From JANRKT01 sp033763355 (GTDB lineage Bacteria > Bacteroidota > Bacteroidia > Chitinophagales > Chitinophagaceae), in NCBI GenBank assembly GCA_033763355.1, contig JANRKT010000190.1, positions 1 through 8,260 of the forward strand: a stretch of DNA of 8,260 nt, written 5' to 3'. Positions 1-6,200 of the stretch are shown here, one piece after another (position 1 is the first letter of the stretch; each line of letters starts with the position of its first letter). The notes under the pieces are model-generated. The model did no database searches and was not told the origin of the DNA. It worked only from the letters and a program-made list of their open reading frames with translations. The position numbers and the translations under genes were made by a program.

Positions 1-142
1 GACCAGCAGATTGGGAGATGGCACCATATAGACCCGCTGAGCGAAATTTACAGAAGATGGAGGTAACATTCTTAATTCTTTGCCCGGCGTTGTTCGTCCT
101 GAAACTAAAGTGTATTAGTGATATGACCCGGTTGCCCTTCCG
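1..142. other. window-edge stretch without a supported gene
   Basis: This stretch lies downstream of the small minus-strand gene that ends at 143. On the minus strand the frame of that gene stays open after its TGA stop for 47 codons to the window edge. A second minus frame has an ATG near position 69 that is also open to the edge. A plus-strand frame beginning at 18 is open as well. None has a recognisable motif, and openness over this length is expected by chance about one time in ten per frame. I see no terminator hairpin here. It may belong to a gene or element that continues outside the window. Confidence 0.3.
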
Positions 143-322
143 TCAAGCCCCGCTTGCGGCAATACGTTTATTGGCAGTTCGTGCTTTTCGCCGTGCTTTC
201 AGTTTTAGCCTGTGCTCTTTTGACGCTTTAAAAAATTCACTAATCGCTTTTTCTTCTTCTTTGGTCAGTGGTCCCATACCGCCAATAAAATCAACGTCAA
301 GTTCATTTTTATTCTGTTTCAT
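143..322 (-). CDS. small basic hypothetical protein (59 aa), translationally coupled to the GNAT-like gene
   Basis: This 59-residue protein starts MKQNKNELDVDFIGG and ends in ...RIAASGA. Its ATG overlaps the TGA of the upstream gene in an ATGA arrangement, which implies translational coupling and a shared transcript. The layout is a mildly acidic N-terminus (about 1-15), a predicted amphipathic helix starting with PLTKEEEKAI (about 18-32), and a strongly Lys/Arg-rich tail (about 35-53, with KARRKAR). There is no signal peptide and no membrane segment. The basic tail would suit nucleic-acid or acidic-partner binding, which is inference. From memory I associate this kind of small protein, with its DFIGG and LTKEEE stretches, with GNAT-like genes in other Bacteroidota, but I cannot verify that here. 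It could be an antitoxin, an accessory subunit, or a substrate of the acetyltransferase-like partner. The reading frame is secure enough; the function is unknown. Confidence 0.75.
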   Translation of the reverse strand: MKQNKNELDVDFIGGMGPLTKEEEKAISEFFKASKEHRLKLKARRKARTANKRIAASGA

Positions 323-855
323 TGTTCTTGGTTTTTAAAATATCTGCCAATTAATTTGAGCGCCGCCTGTGTTTCTATAATCATAATACGTCCGCCGAAA
401 TGGATAGCCCCAAGCGTTTTAATATAATGGTCTATCAATTGTGTTTTTGAAATAAACGATACATTTCCCTCAAAGCCCCTTTGAAAGGAAAGCCTGCATG
501 CAAATGCAACCAGATTTCCGGGAACGCCTGAGTAAACTTTTGATTTGCCTTTATTGAAAGGTGCACTTTCTACCAAATGCATGTATATGTGGTCGCTCTT
601 TATTTCTAAGCTAATAAGACCCTGAATTACTGAAATGTTGTTGGGGATTGTCAACTTATAAACTTCTCTTTCCGGTTGTTTAAGTTCATAACTCCAGTCA
701 AATTGCCAACCGTTTTTCTTTGTTACGGTTTTCAGGCCAGCGGCGGTCAGCAGGGTGATATTTGTTGGAAACGTGTCGCCTGTTTGAACGTTTTCAATGG
801 AATTGGTCAACTTATCAATAATAAAATCAAGCGGTATTTGTCTGCGTTTGTTCAC
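319..855 (-). CDS. GNAT-like N-acetyltransferase-fold protein (178 aa), function unknown
   Basis: This is a cytoplasmic protein with no signal peptide or membrane segment. Its C-terminal half resembles a GNAT acetyltransferase core. Residues 108-134 hold a glycine-bearing strand-loop-helix (YSGVPGNLVAFACRLSF), where the acetyl-CoA pyrophosphate loop would lie. Residues 138-160 hold TQLIDHYIKTLGAIHFGG followed by RIMII, like GNAT motif B (a Y-x-K-LGA turn, then a hydrophobic strand). The canonical Q/R-x-x-G-x-G/A signature is not clearly present, so catalysis is uncertain. The N-terminal 60 residues match nothing I recognise. The start is GTG at 855: an in-frame TAA lies 9 bases upstream and the next in-frame ATG is only at residue 92. 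The gene overlaps the 59-aa gene downstream by 4 bases. Alternatives are a GNAT-family toxin, a modifying enzyme, or a non-catalytic GNAT relative. The gene is confident, the fold moderate and the role unknown. Confidence 0.72.
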   Translation of the reverse strand: MNKRRQIPLDFIIDKLTNSIENVQTGDTFPTNITLLTAAGLKTVTKKNGWQFDWSYELKQPEREVYKLTIPNNISVIQGLISLEIKSDHIYMHLVESAPFNKGKSKVYSGVPGNLVAFACRLSFQRGFEGNVSFISKTQLIDHYIKTLGAIHFGGRIMIIETQAALKLIGRYFKNQEQ

Positions 856-867
856 TTCGCTAATTTA

Positions 868-875
868 CAAAATGT
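868..875 (-). promoter_or_regulatory. candidate -7 box for the GNAT-like gene
   Basis: On the minus strand the sequence reads ACATTTTG followed by TAAATTAG and, shortly after, the GTG start. The Bacteroidota -7 consensus is TAnnTTTG; the TTTG half matches and the TA half does not. A start of transcription 5-8 bases downstream would give a nearly leaderless mRNA. No clear -33 TTTG is visible; a T-rich stretch (GTTTTT) lies at about the right distance. This is a weak candidate. Confidence 0.35.
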
Positions 876-903
876 CGCATGATTAAATTAAAAACCCCCC
901 GCC

Positions 904-948
904 TTTGTTGGTATGCCGCATAGCAAAGTGTGCCGGCGTATCAACAAA
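904..948. repeat. 15-bp inverted repeat / hairpin in the spacer after the LytTR gene
   Basis: Arm TTTGTTGGTATGCCG (904-918) pairs with CGGCGTATCAACAAA (934-948) around a 15-base loop. Thirteen of 15 positions are Watson-Crick. The two exceptions (911/941 and 914/938) are G-U pairs in plus-strand RNA, and C-A mismatches in minus-strand RNA. On the minus strand the hairpin is followed by a G-rich run and then TTTTT at 894-890, so it could end the kinase/LytTR transcript, but the U-tract does not abut the stem. It could equally be a dispersed intergenic palindrome. Confidence 0.6.
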
Positions 949-957
949 TAAAAACCA

Positions 958-989
958 TTTCAATCTTCCCGGCGGTTTTGCAATTGAAA
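958..989. repeat. 7-bp inverted repeat in the same spacer
   Basis: TTTCAAT (958-964) and ATTGAAA (983-989) are perfect inverted copies separated by 18 bases. Taken alone this is a weak element. It matters mainly because it sits between two other inverted repeats (904-948 and 998-1039), so almost the whole spacer can fold. Confidence 0.35.
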
Positions 990-997
990 CCACATTA

Positions 998-1039
998 CTC
1001 CCCTTTAGGGCCTGCCTGTGCGGCAAGCAGGTTTGGGAG
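998..1039. repeat. two-step hairpin 10 bases beyond the LytTR stop; possible terminator or dispersed repeat
   Basis: The outer arms are CTCCC (998-1002) and GGGAG (1035-1039). The inner arms are CCTGC (1011-1015) and GCAGG (1027-1031), with a further TG/CA pair after one mismatch. A small internal near-palindrome CCCTTTAGGG lies at 1001-1010. The element starts about 10 bases past the stop of the minus-strand LytTR gene, where a terminator would be expected, but no U-tract follows on that strand. The CTCCCCTTTAGGG and CCTGCC pieces remind me of repetitive intergenic elements common in Bacteroidota genomes; that is recollection and not tested. Confidence 0.45.
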
Positions 1040-1048
1040 ACATGATTT

Positions 1049-1810
1049 TCATGCCTCATATATCCAGTTCCTGAATGCAGGTGCATTTTCCTGGCTTACA
1101 ATAACGGTGTGGCCGTTTTCAGGTAAGTTGAGCTCTATAAGCAACTTTACTTTATCGTATGCTTTAAAGCCTTTAACGGCATTTACATTAATAATATATT
1201 GCCTGTTGGCCCTGAAGAACATTCTTTCATCCAGTTCCTGCTCCAGTTCGCTGAGGGGTTTGTCAATAAGGTATTTTTTACCGGCCCGGTCAATAACATA
1301 AACAATTTTGTTTTCTGTATAAAACAAAACGATGTCCTCAAGCTTTACGGTAATGTGTTCAATCCCCTTTTTAACCACCAGCCTTGTTCTTTTCCGGTTA
1401 TCAAACAAATTCACCAGCTGGTTAAAGCCATTGTGCTGCAAAGCAAAATGCTGTTTCAGCATTTCAAATTTTGAAACAGCTTTCTGGAGGTCCTCCCTTT
1501 CAACAGGTTTTAAAAGATAATCAATGCCATTGTGGTCAAAGGCATTGATCATGTATTCGTTGTAGGCGGTAACGAATATTACAGGGATCTTAATTTGCCT
1601 GCGGCTGAATATATCAAATGAAAGTCCGTCTGAAAGCTGGACATCACTGAAAATAAGATCCGCTTCAGTGCCGGCGTCAATATGCTCCAGCCCTTCTTTA
1701 ACTGTGGACAGTATCGCCTTTACCTGCACTGCGGGTGTAATGGCAGAAAGGTTTTGCACCAGCGCCTGCAGGGCCGGTCTTTCGTCTTCGATAATAATTG
1801 CGTTTAGCAT
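1049..1810 (-). CDS. LytTR-family response regulator (253 aa)
   Basis: This is the cytoplasmic output half of a two-component system. The receiver domain (about 2-120) has the acidic pocket E8-D9, phospho-acceptor D56 in LIFSDVQLSDG, the conserved T81 (VIFVTAYNEY) and K101 (DYLLKPV), so it looks phosphorylatable. A short linker leads to a LytTR DNA-binding domain (about 143-250) with the hallmark stretch FFRANRQYIINVN and the C-terminal VSQENAPAFRNWI. Family knowledge: LytTR domains bind imperfect direct repeats and usually activate transcription. The ATG at 1810 lies 2 bases after the stop of the kinase gene, so the two are one operon and almost certainly cognate. Length and domains are those of a full-length AgrA/LytR-type regulator. 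Its target is not shown; the divergent SusCD operon is the nearest candidate. Confidence 0.95.
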   Translation of the reverse strand: MLNAIIIEDERPALQALVQNLSAITPAVQVKAILSTVKEGLEHIDAGTEADLIFSDVQLSDGLSFDIFSRRQIKIPVIFVTAYNEYMINAFDHNGIDYLLKPVEREDLQKAVSKFEMLKQHFALQHNGFNQLVNLFDNRKRTRLVVKKGIEHITVKLEDIVLFYTENKIVYVIDRAGKKYLIDKPLSELEQELDERMFFRANRQYIINVNAVKGFKAYDKVKLLIELNLPENGHTVIVSQENAPAFRNWIYEA

Positions 1811-1812
1811 GG

Positions 1813-2823
1813 TTATTTCATTACAGGTAGTTTAACAATAAAATGGTCTGTCGTATTCTGAACTATGATATCCTTATGGAAAACCAGTTTGTACCTCGAC
1901 CTCAGGTTTTTTAAGCCGATACCGGTTGAATTAACAAGATAGGGCTTGGGCAAAGTGTTGTTTGATACTTTCAGGTACTGCCCGTTCATGCTGATGTTTA
2001 TTTTCAACGGGTTTGCTTCAGTAAACTCATTGTGCTTGATGGCGTTTTCAACCAGCACCTGCAATGCGCAGGGGAGGATCATTATTTTTCCTTCGTTTTC
2101 ACCGTCAAGTGCAATTTCAAGCAAAAGCTTATGGTCGTGCCTGATCTGCAGCAGGTAAAAATAGTTTTCAATAAACTCCATTTCATCACGCAACGATATC
2201 AGTTCTTTATCTTTATTAATAAGGAAGTACTTGTACACTTTTGCCAGCTTACTGTTGAACGACTGCGCTTTTTGAGGGCTTTCAGAAATGATATGCGAAA
2301 GCGTGTTGAGTGAATTAAAGATAAAATGAGGGTCCAGTTCATTTTTTAAAGCTTCCATTTCTGCATAGCTTCTTTCCTTATCAAGCTGGTCAACAATTTT
2401 TGTATCCAGTTCCCTTTCCTTGCTCAGGAAGAGGATTTCGTAAACAAGCGTAAATACAATTACCGCCAGGCTGCTGACTGCCATGAACAGCCAGAGCTTC
2501 TGCCAGGAAAAAACCTCTCTTGAAAATTTATACCATACCAGGGTAAGTATTCCGCCAATGCTGGCCCCGTACAATGCTGATACAGCACATACGAAGAAGA
2601 TTTTGGCAAAGGGGTTGGCTGTTACTTTATAAAGCGGCCGCATTTTGCCATGTATCCACTGGCAGCCTGCCCATATACAGAATGAGGTGAGGATAAAGTA
2701 AAGATTGGCGGCTATGATTTCTGCAGTATTGTACTTTTTGTAGGTAATGATCCCCGACACGGCCGGAATCATTATTCCCAATAAGGGTATAAACAGCAAT
2801 CGCAGATAAGTGTCTCTTATCAT
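1813..2823 (-). CDS. LytS-type sensor histidine kinase (His_kinase family, 336 aa)
   Basis: This is an inner-membrane sensor kinase that would autophosphorylate on His and pass the phosphate to the LytTR regulator encoded 2 bases downstream. Four hydrophobic segments (about 7-27, 34-54, 72-97 and 110-133) are joined by short loops, so there is no sizeable periplasmic sensor domain. Any stimulus is probably sensed within or at the membrane. A short charged coiled-coil-like linker (134-160) precedes the phospho-acceptor motif DPHFIFNSLN with H166. The ATPase part has the N-box LVENAIKHN (257-265, N260) and the glycine motif STGIGLKNLRSRY (299-311), typical of the His_kinase/LytS class. The gene starts at an ATG and runs divergently from the SusC-like gene. 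All key residues are present, so it looks intact. The signal is unknown. Confidence 0.95.
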   Translation of the reverse strand: MIRDTYLRLLFIPLLGIMIPAVSGIITYKKYNTAEIIAANLYFILTSFCIWAGCQWIHGKMRPLYKVTANPFAKIFFVCAVSALYGASIGGILTLVWYKFSREVFSWQKLWLFMAVSSLAVIVFTLVYEILFLSKERELDTKIVDQLDKERSYAEMEALKNELDPHFIFNSLNTLSHIISESPQKAQSFNSKLAKVYKYFLINKDKELISLRDEMEFIENYFYLLQIRHDHKLLLEIALDGENEGKIMILPCALQVLVENAIKHNEFTEANPLKINISMNGQYLKVSNNTLPKPYLVNSTGIGLKNLRSRYKLVFHKDIIVQNTTDHFIVKLPVMK

Positions 2824-2947
2824 AGCAGCGGTCTTAGGTGATGGACGTTTCCGTTAAGGATACTGCACCGGCAAATGATTTGTTATATCAGCTCCCGGTA
2901 CTTTGCTGTTGTAATCCCTTCATTTATTCTTTCTGTTAAAGATGATC

Positions 2948-3062
2948 ATGAAAAAATTACTTCAGGCATTTCTTGATAATAATTGCAGCTCTTTTCTTAA
3001 TAACTCAAAACTATCTGCGAATGATGTTAAGCAATAGCAAATTTTTTTTCATGGGTAAATAA
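2948..3062 (+). pseudogene. possible frameshifted remnant of a signal-peptide gene
   Basis: From the ATG at 2948 the frame reads MKKLLQAF. Shifting by one base at about 2972 (an extra C) continues as LIIIAALFLITQNYLRMM and then to TAA at 3060-3062. Joined, these give a charged start plus a hydrophobic core, as in a Sec signal peptide. Without the shift the frame instead runs on as an unremarkable peptide ending at 3037 (31 aa counting from the ATG at 2942). No mature domain follows, so this would be a stub at best. It may be chance in an AT-rich region. Confidence 0.2.
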
Positions 3063-3096
3063 CAGTACAAATGGTAAATGGCTTTTTACATACTGT
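3062..3096. promoter_or_regulatory. candidate operator: inverted repeat ACAGTA-N23-TACTGT
   Basis: ACAGTA (3062-3067) and TACTGT (3091-3096) are perfect inverted copies whose half-site centres lie about 29 bases apart. Between them are tandem AAATGGT/AAATGGC units (3069-3082). The second GGTAAAT (3073-3079) is 19 bases after the first (3054-3060), close to two helical turns. LytTR proteins bind direct repeats, normally with a period of about 21-22, so the fit is imperfect. No binding evidence exists in the sequence itself. Confidence 0.3.
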
Positions 3097-3109
3097 ATAA
3101 CGTTTCATC

Positions 3110-3124
3110 CTATCATATTGATAG
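3110..3124. promoter_or_regulatory. candidate operator: 15-bp dyad CTATCA-TAT-TGATAG
   Basis: This is a perfect 6-bp inverted repeat with a 3-base spacer, about 130 bases before the SusC-like start codon. The compact dyad is the shape expected for a dimeric helix-turn-helix protein rather than for LytTR. A perfect dyad of this size at a given spacing is expected about once in ten such regions, so the evidence is moderate only. Confidence 0.3.
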
Positions 3125-3216
3125 ACCTTTAAAATCGTAAAATGTTGCTTCATTCATCAAAAATCATGCTTCAGTAAGAAACAGGTTAGATACAGGAGCG
3201 GTTTACAGGGTTTCAC

Positions 3217-3224
3217 TGCCTTTG
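3217..3224 (+). promoter_or_regulatory. candidate -7 box of the SusCD operon
   Basis: TGCCTTTG matches the Bacteroidota -7 consensus TAnnTTTG at five of six defined positions. Transcription would start near 3230 and give a leader of about 25 bases. That leader is A-rich (ACTAAAACCAAAAACAATTG), as is common before Bacteroidota start codons. No -33 TTTG is present at the usual spacing, so the promoter may need an activator. Confidence 0.4.
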
Positions 3225-3254
3225 GGTTGCATACTAAAACCAAAAACAATTGAA

Positions 3255-6200
3255 ATGAGAAAATTTTTGCTGCTCGTGGCATTCGTGCTGCCTGTAATGG
3301 CGGCTATTGCCCAAACGAAGGTGATCAAAGGCAGGGTGACCGATGAAAACGGAAACCCCATTGCCAATGCAACAGTAAGTATTAAAGAAACAAGGTCATC
3401 TGTTTCAACAGATGCCGGCGGTAATTATTCCATTACTGCAGATTCAAAGGCAAGGACGCTTGTAATTTCCTATGTGGGAAAAGGGATTGAAGAAATAGCT
3501 ATCGGCAGCCGTACCGATATTAATATTTCCCTCAAACACGAAGACAAGGCGCTGCAGGAAGTAGTAGTGGTGGGCTATGGTACCCAAAAGAAAAAAACTG
3601 TTACTGCATCTGTTTCAAAAATCAACCCCAATGACGTAACCAATCTTGTTTCGCCCAGTATTGATAAGCAACTGGCGGGACGTGCCGCCGGTGTTCAGGT
3701 TACCAACCTGAGCGGTTTGGTTAACCAGGAACCGCGTATCCGCATCAGGGGGGTTAATTCAATCAATTATGGACGTGACCCGTTGATTGTTATTGACGGG
3801 GTGCCTTTTCAAACAGGAAGTGTTTTACAGAACAGCGCTGCTGCCAACAGTGTTGCCAATGGTGTAAGCAATACGCCGGTATCAGGCGTAAGCAACAACA
3901 CCGGCCTTTCCGGGGTAGCCAATTCCAATCCGCTGTCGGCAATTAACCCCAACGACATTGAATCTATTGATGTATTAAAGGATGGGTCTGCAACCGCCAT
4001 CTATGGTTCAAGGGCCGCAAATGGTGTAATACTTATTACCACCAAACGTGGCAAGCAGGGCAAGATGAACGTGAATTACAACATGTATTTTGGTTTTTCA
4101 AGAACGTATAAAGTTTATGACCTGCTGAATGCAGATGAATTTGTAACTATAGCCAATGAAAAATATACCAATGCGGGCCAGCCTGCCCAGGCATTTTTAA
4201 ATGCAGAGCGTACCAATACCGATTGGCAAAAAATAATTCAGAAGGAGAACCCCATTGCGCAAAGCCATTCGTTAAGCCTTGATGGCGCCAGTGCTTCTAC
4301 TTCGTATTATCTCTCTTTAAATTACCTGGCGCAGGATGGCCTTATTAAATCCAATTTCAGCAAACGCTATGGTATCCGCATGAACCTTTCGCATAAAGTC
4401 AACAAGTGGTTAAGGTTGGGCAATAACCTTTCCGGTTCAAGGGTTGATGATGCTGACCAGAACAACGGCGGTAATTCATTAGGAGGGGCCATGTCCGCTG
4501 CACTGAGGGCATTGCCAAATGTAAGGGTAATGAACCCCGATCATCCCACAGGCTATAATATTACCCCAACAGGAACGGCATTGGGACAAGATGCCAACCT
4601 GAGACCTATTGATAACAATTATGTGAACATTGCATTTGTACTGGATAAAAACAAATACCGGTCGCAGAAATATTTCTTAACTGAAAATTTCTTTGCAGAA
4701 CTCACACCGTTTGCCGGTTTTACTTTCCGCAGCCAGGTTTCAGTTGATTACCAGACGGCGAGTGACTTTCTTGCATGGGACCCCCGTCATGGCGACGGAC
4801 AGGGTACCAACGGAAGGGTTGAAAATATCAACATAAGCCGCAACAGAATTGTGCTGCAGAATTATTTTAACTACAATAAATCATTCGGTTCGCACAATTT
4901 TTTGCTTACCGGCGGAACCGAACTGCAGCGGGATGAATCGAAGTATTCTTATTCGAGGGGGCTCAATATTTCAGACATTTTTTTTATCACGGATAATGTC
5001 ATCAGCGGTTCATTCAGCACACAGCAAACAGGCGGCGGTTATACCAAATCAGGATTTGTATCTTATTTTGGCCGTTTGAATTACGATTTTCAGAACAAAT
5101 ATTTTGCGCAGGTTTCTTTCCGGAGAGATGGCCTTTCATCACTTGCAGAAAAAAACAGGTATGGAAATTTTCCCGGCGCATCTGTGGGCTGGCGCATATC
5201 TGAAGAAAACTTCTGGCAAAACAGTGGCCTTTCACGGATCATGAATGAAGTTAAAATAAGGGGTTCTTATGCTGTAGTGGGTAATGCATTAACCGGCTTC
5301 CCTTACCTGAGTACTTACGGCTTGTCTCCTTATGGTTCACTCAATGGTATTGCAATAGCTGCAGTGGGCAATGATGCATTGAAATGGGAAACCAATAAAA
5401 AGATTGATGTGGGTATTGATATGAGTTTCCTCAACAACCGTTTCAACCTTACATTCGATTACTTCAGCAACCAGAACGACGGCCTTGTACTGGCTGCGCC
5501 GCTTCCCAGTTCTTTTGGCATACCCGGCAATTCCATTTTCAGAAATATAGGCGATATGAAAAACTATGGTATTGAAATAGCTGCGGGCGGAATGATTGTA
5601 AAAGGCAGGAACTTTAGCTGGATTGCAAATGCCAACTTTACTACCACACGAAACAAGGTAGAATCGCTTTATCAAAATCAGGATGTGGTATTGCAGGGGC
5701 CCAATAACGGAACATTCAATATCCTGCGGGTAGGGCAACCCATTAATGCCTTGTACGGTTTTATTTATGCAGGTGTAAACAGCGGCAACGGAAACCCCAT
5801 GTGGCGTAAAGCAGATGGAACACTTATACAGGGCAATATACCCAACAATACATATTATAATGTAATTAAAGCTGATGACCCTGCATTGGGTGCACAAACC
5901 ACATTGGCCACAACCGACAGGGTAATATTAGGTAATATAACTCCTACCTGGTTTGGCGGTTTAACCAACACATTTAATTATAGAAACTGGTCCATGGAAT
6001 TGTTCTTCCGCTATTCAGGGGGAAACATGATATATAACCTTACACGCCAGGAAGCATTGCTGAATATGGGCTTTCAGAATAACTCCACTGAACTGCTGCG
6101 CAGGTGGACAACAGCCGGACAGCAAACCGATGTGCCTAAAGTATGGAACGGTAAAGACAATTTTACCAACCTGAATTCGCAGGCCGCTTCAAGATTTGCC

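Larger units (their letters stand above)
2824..3254. other. 431-base divergent intergenic region between the kinase and the SusC-like gene
   Basis: This AT-rich regulatory region should hold the promoters of both the kinase operon (minus) and the SusCD operon (plus). I see a possible decayed reading frame (2948-3062) and an eight-T run at 3042-3049 without a stem. There is a repeated GGTAAAT (3054-3060 and 3073-3079). Dyads occur at 3062-3096 and 3110-3124, and a -7-like box at 3217-3224. A TTTG (2879-2882) followed by TAC-TTTG (2899-2905) is a possible upstream plus-strand promoter with slightly short spacing. No convincing promoter for the kinase gene is visible. No tRNA or recognisable riboswitch is seen. 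Confidence 0.6.

Noticed and set aside
18..338. Plus-strand 106-codon frame
   Set aside because: It lies antisense to the well-supported ATGA-coupled 59-aa gene and has no recognisable motif.
883..1301. Frames of 67 codons (minus) and 123 codons (plus) around the LytTR gene end
   Set aside because: They overlap the LytTR gene in another frame or strand and run through the palindromic spacer; composition is not protein-like.
3042..3049. Eight-T run as a terminator
   Set aside because: No stable stem precedes it on either strand.
3222..3254. Upstream TTG start that would add 11 residues to the SusC-like protein
   Set aside because: The signal peptide begins cleanly at ATG 3255, and the TTG lies inside the likely -7 promoter box.
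5337..5897. 186-codon minus-strand frame inside the SusC gene
   Set aside because: It is antisense to a conserved barrel region, rich in Cys, His and Ile as shadow frames often are, with no motif or start context.
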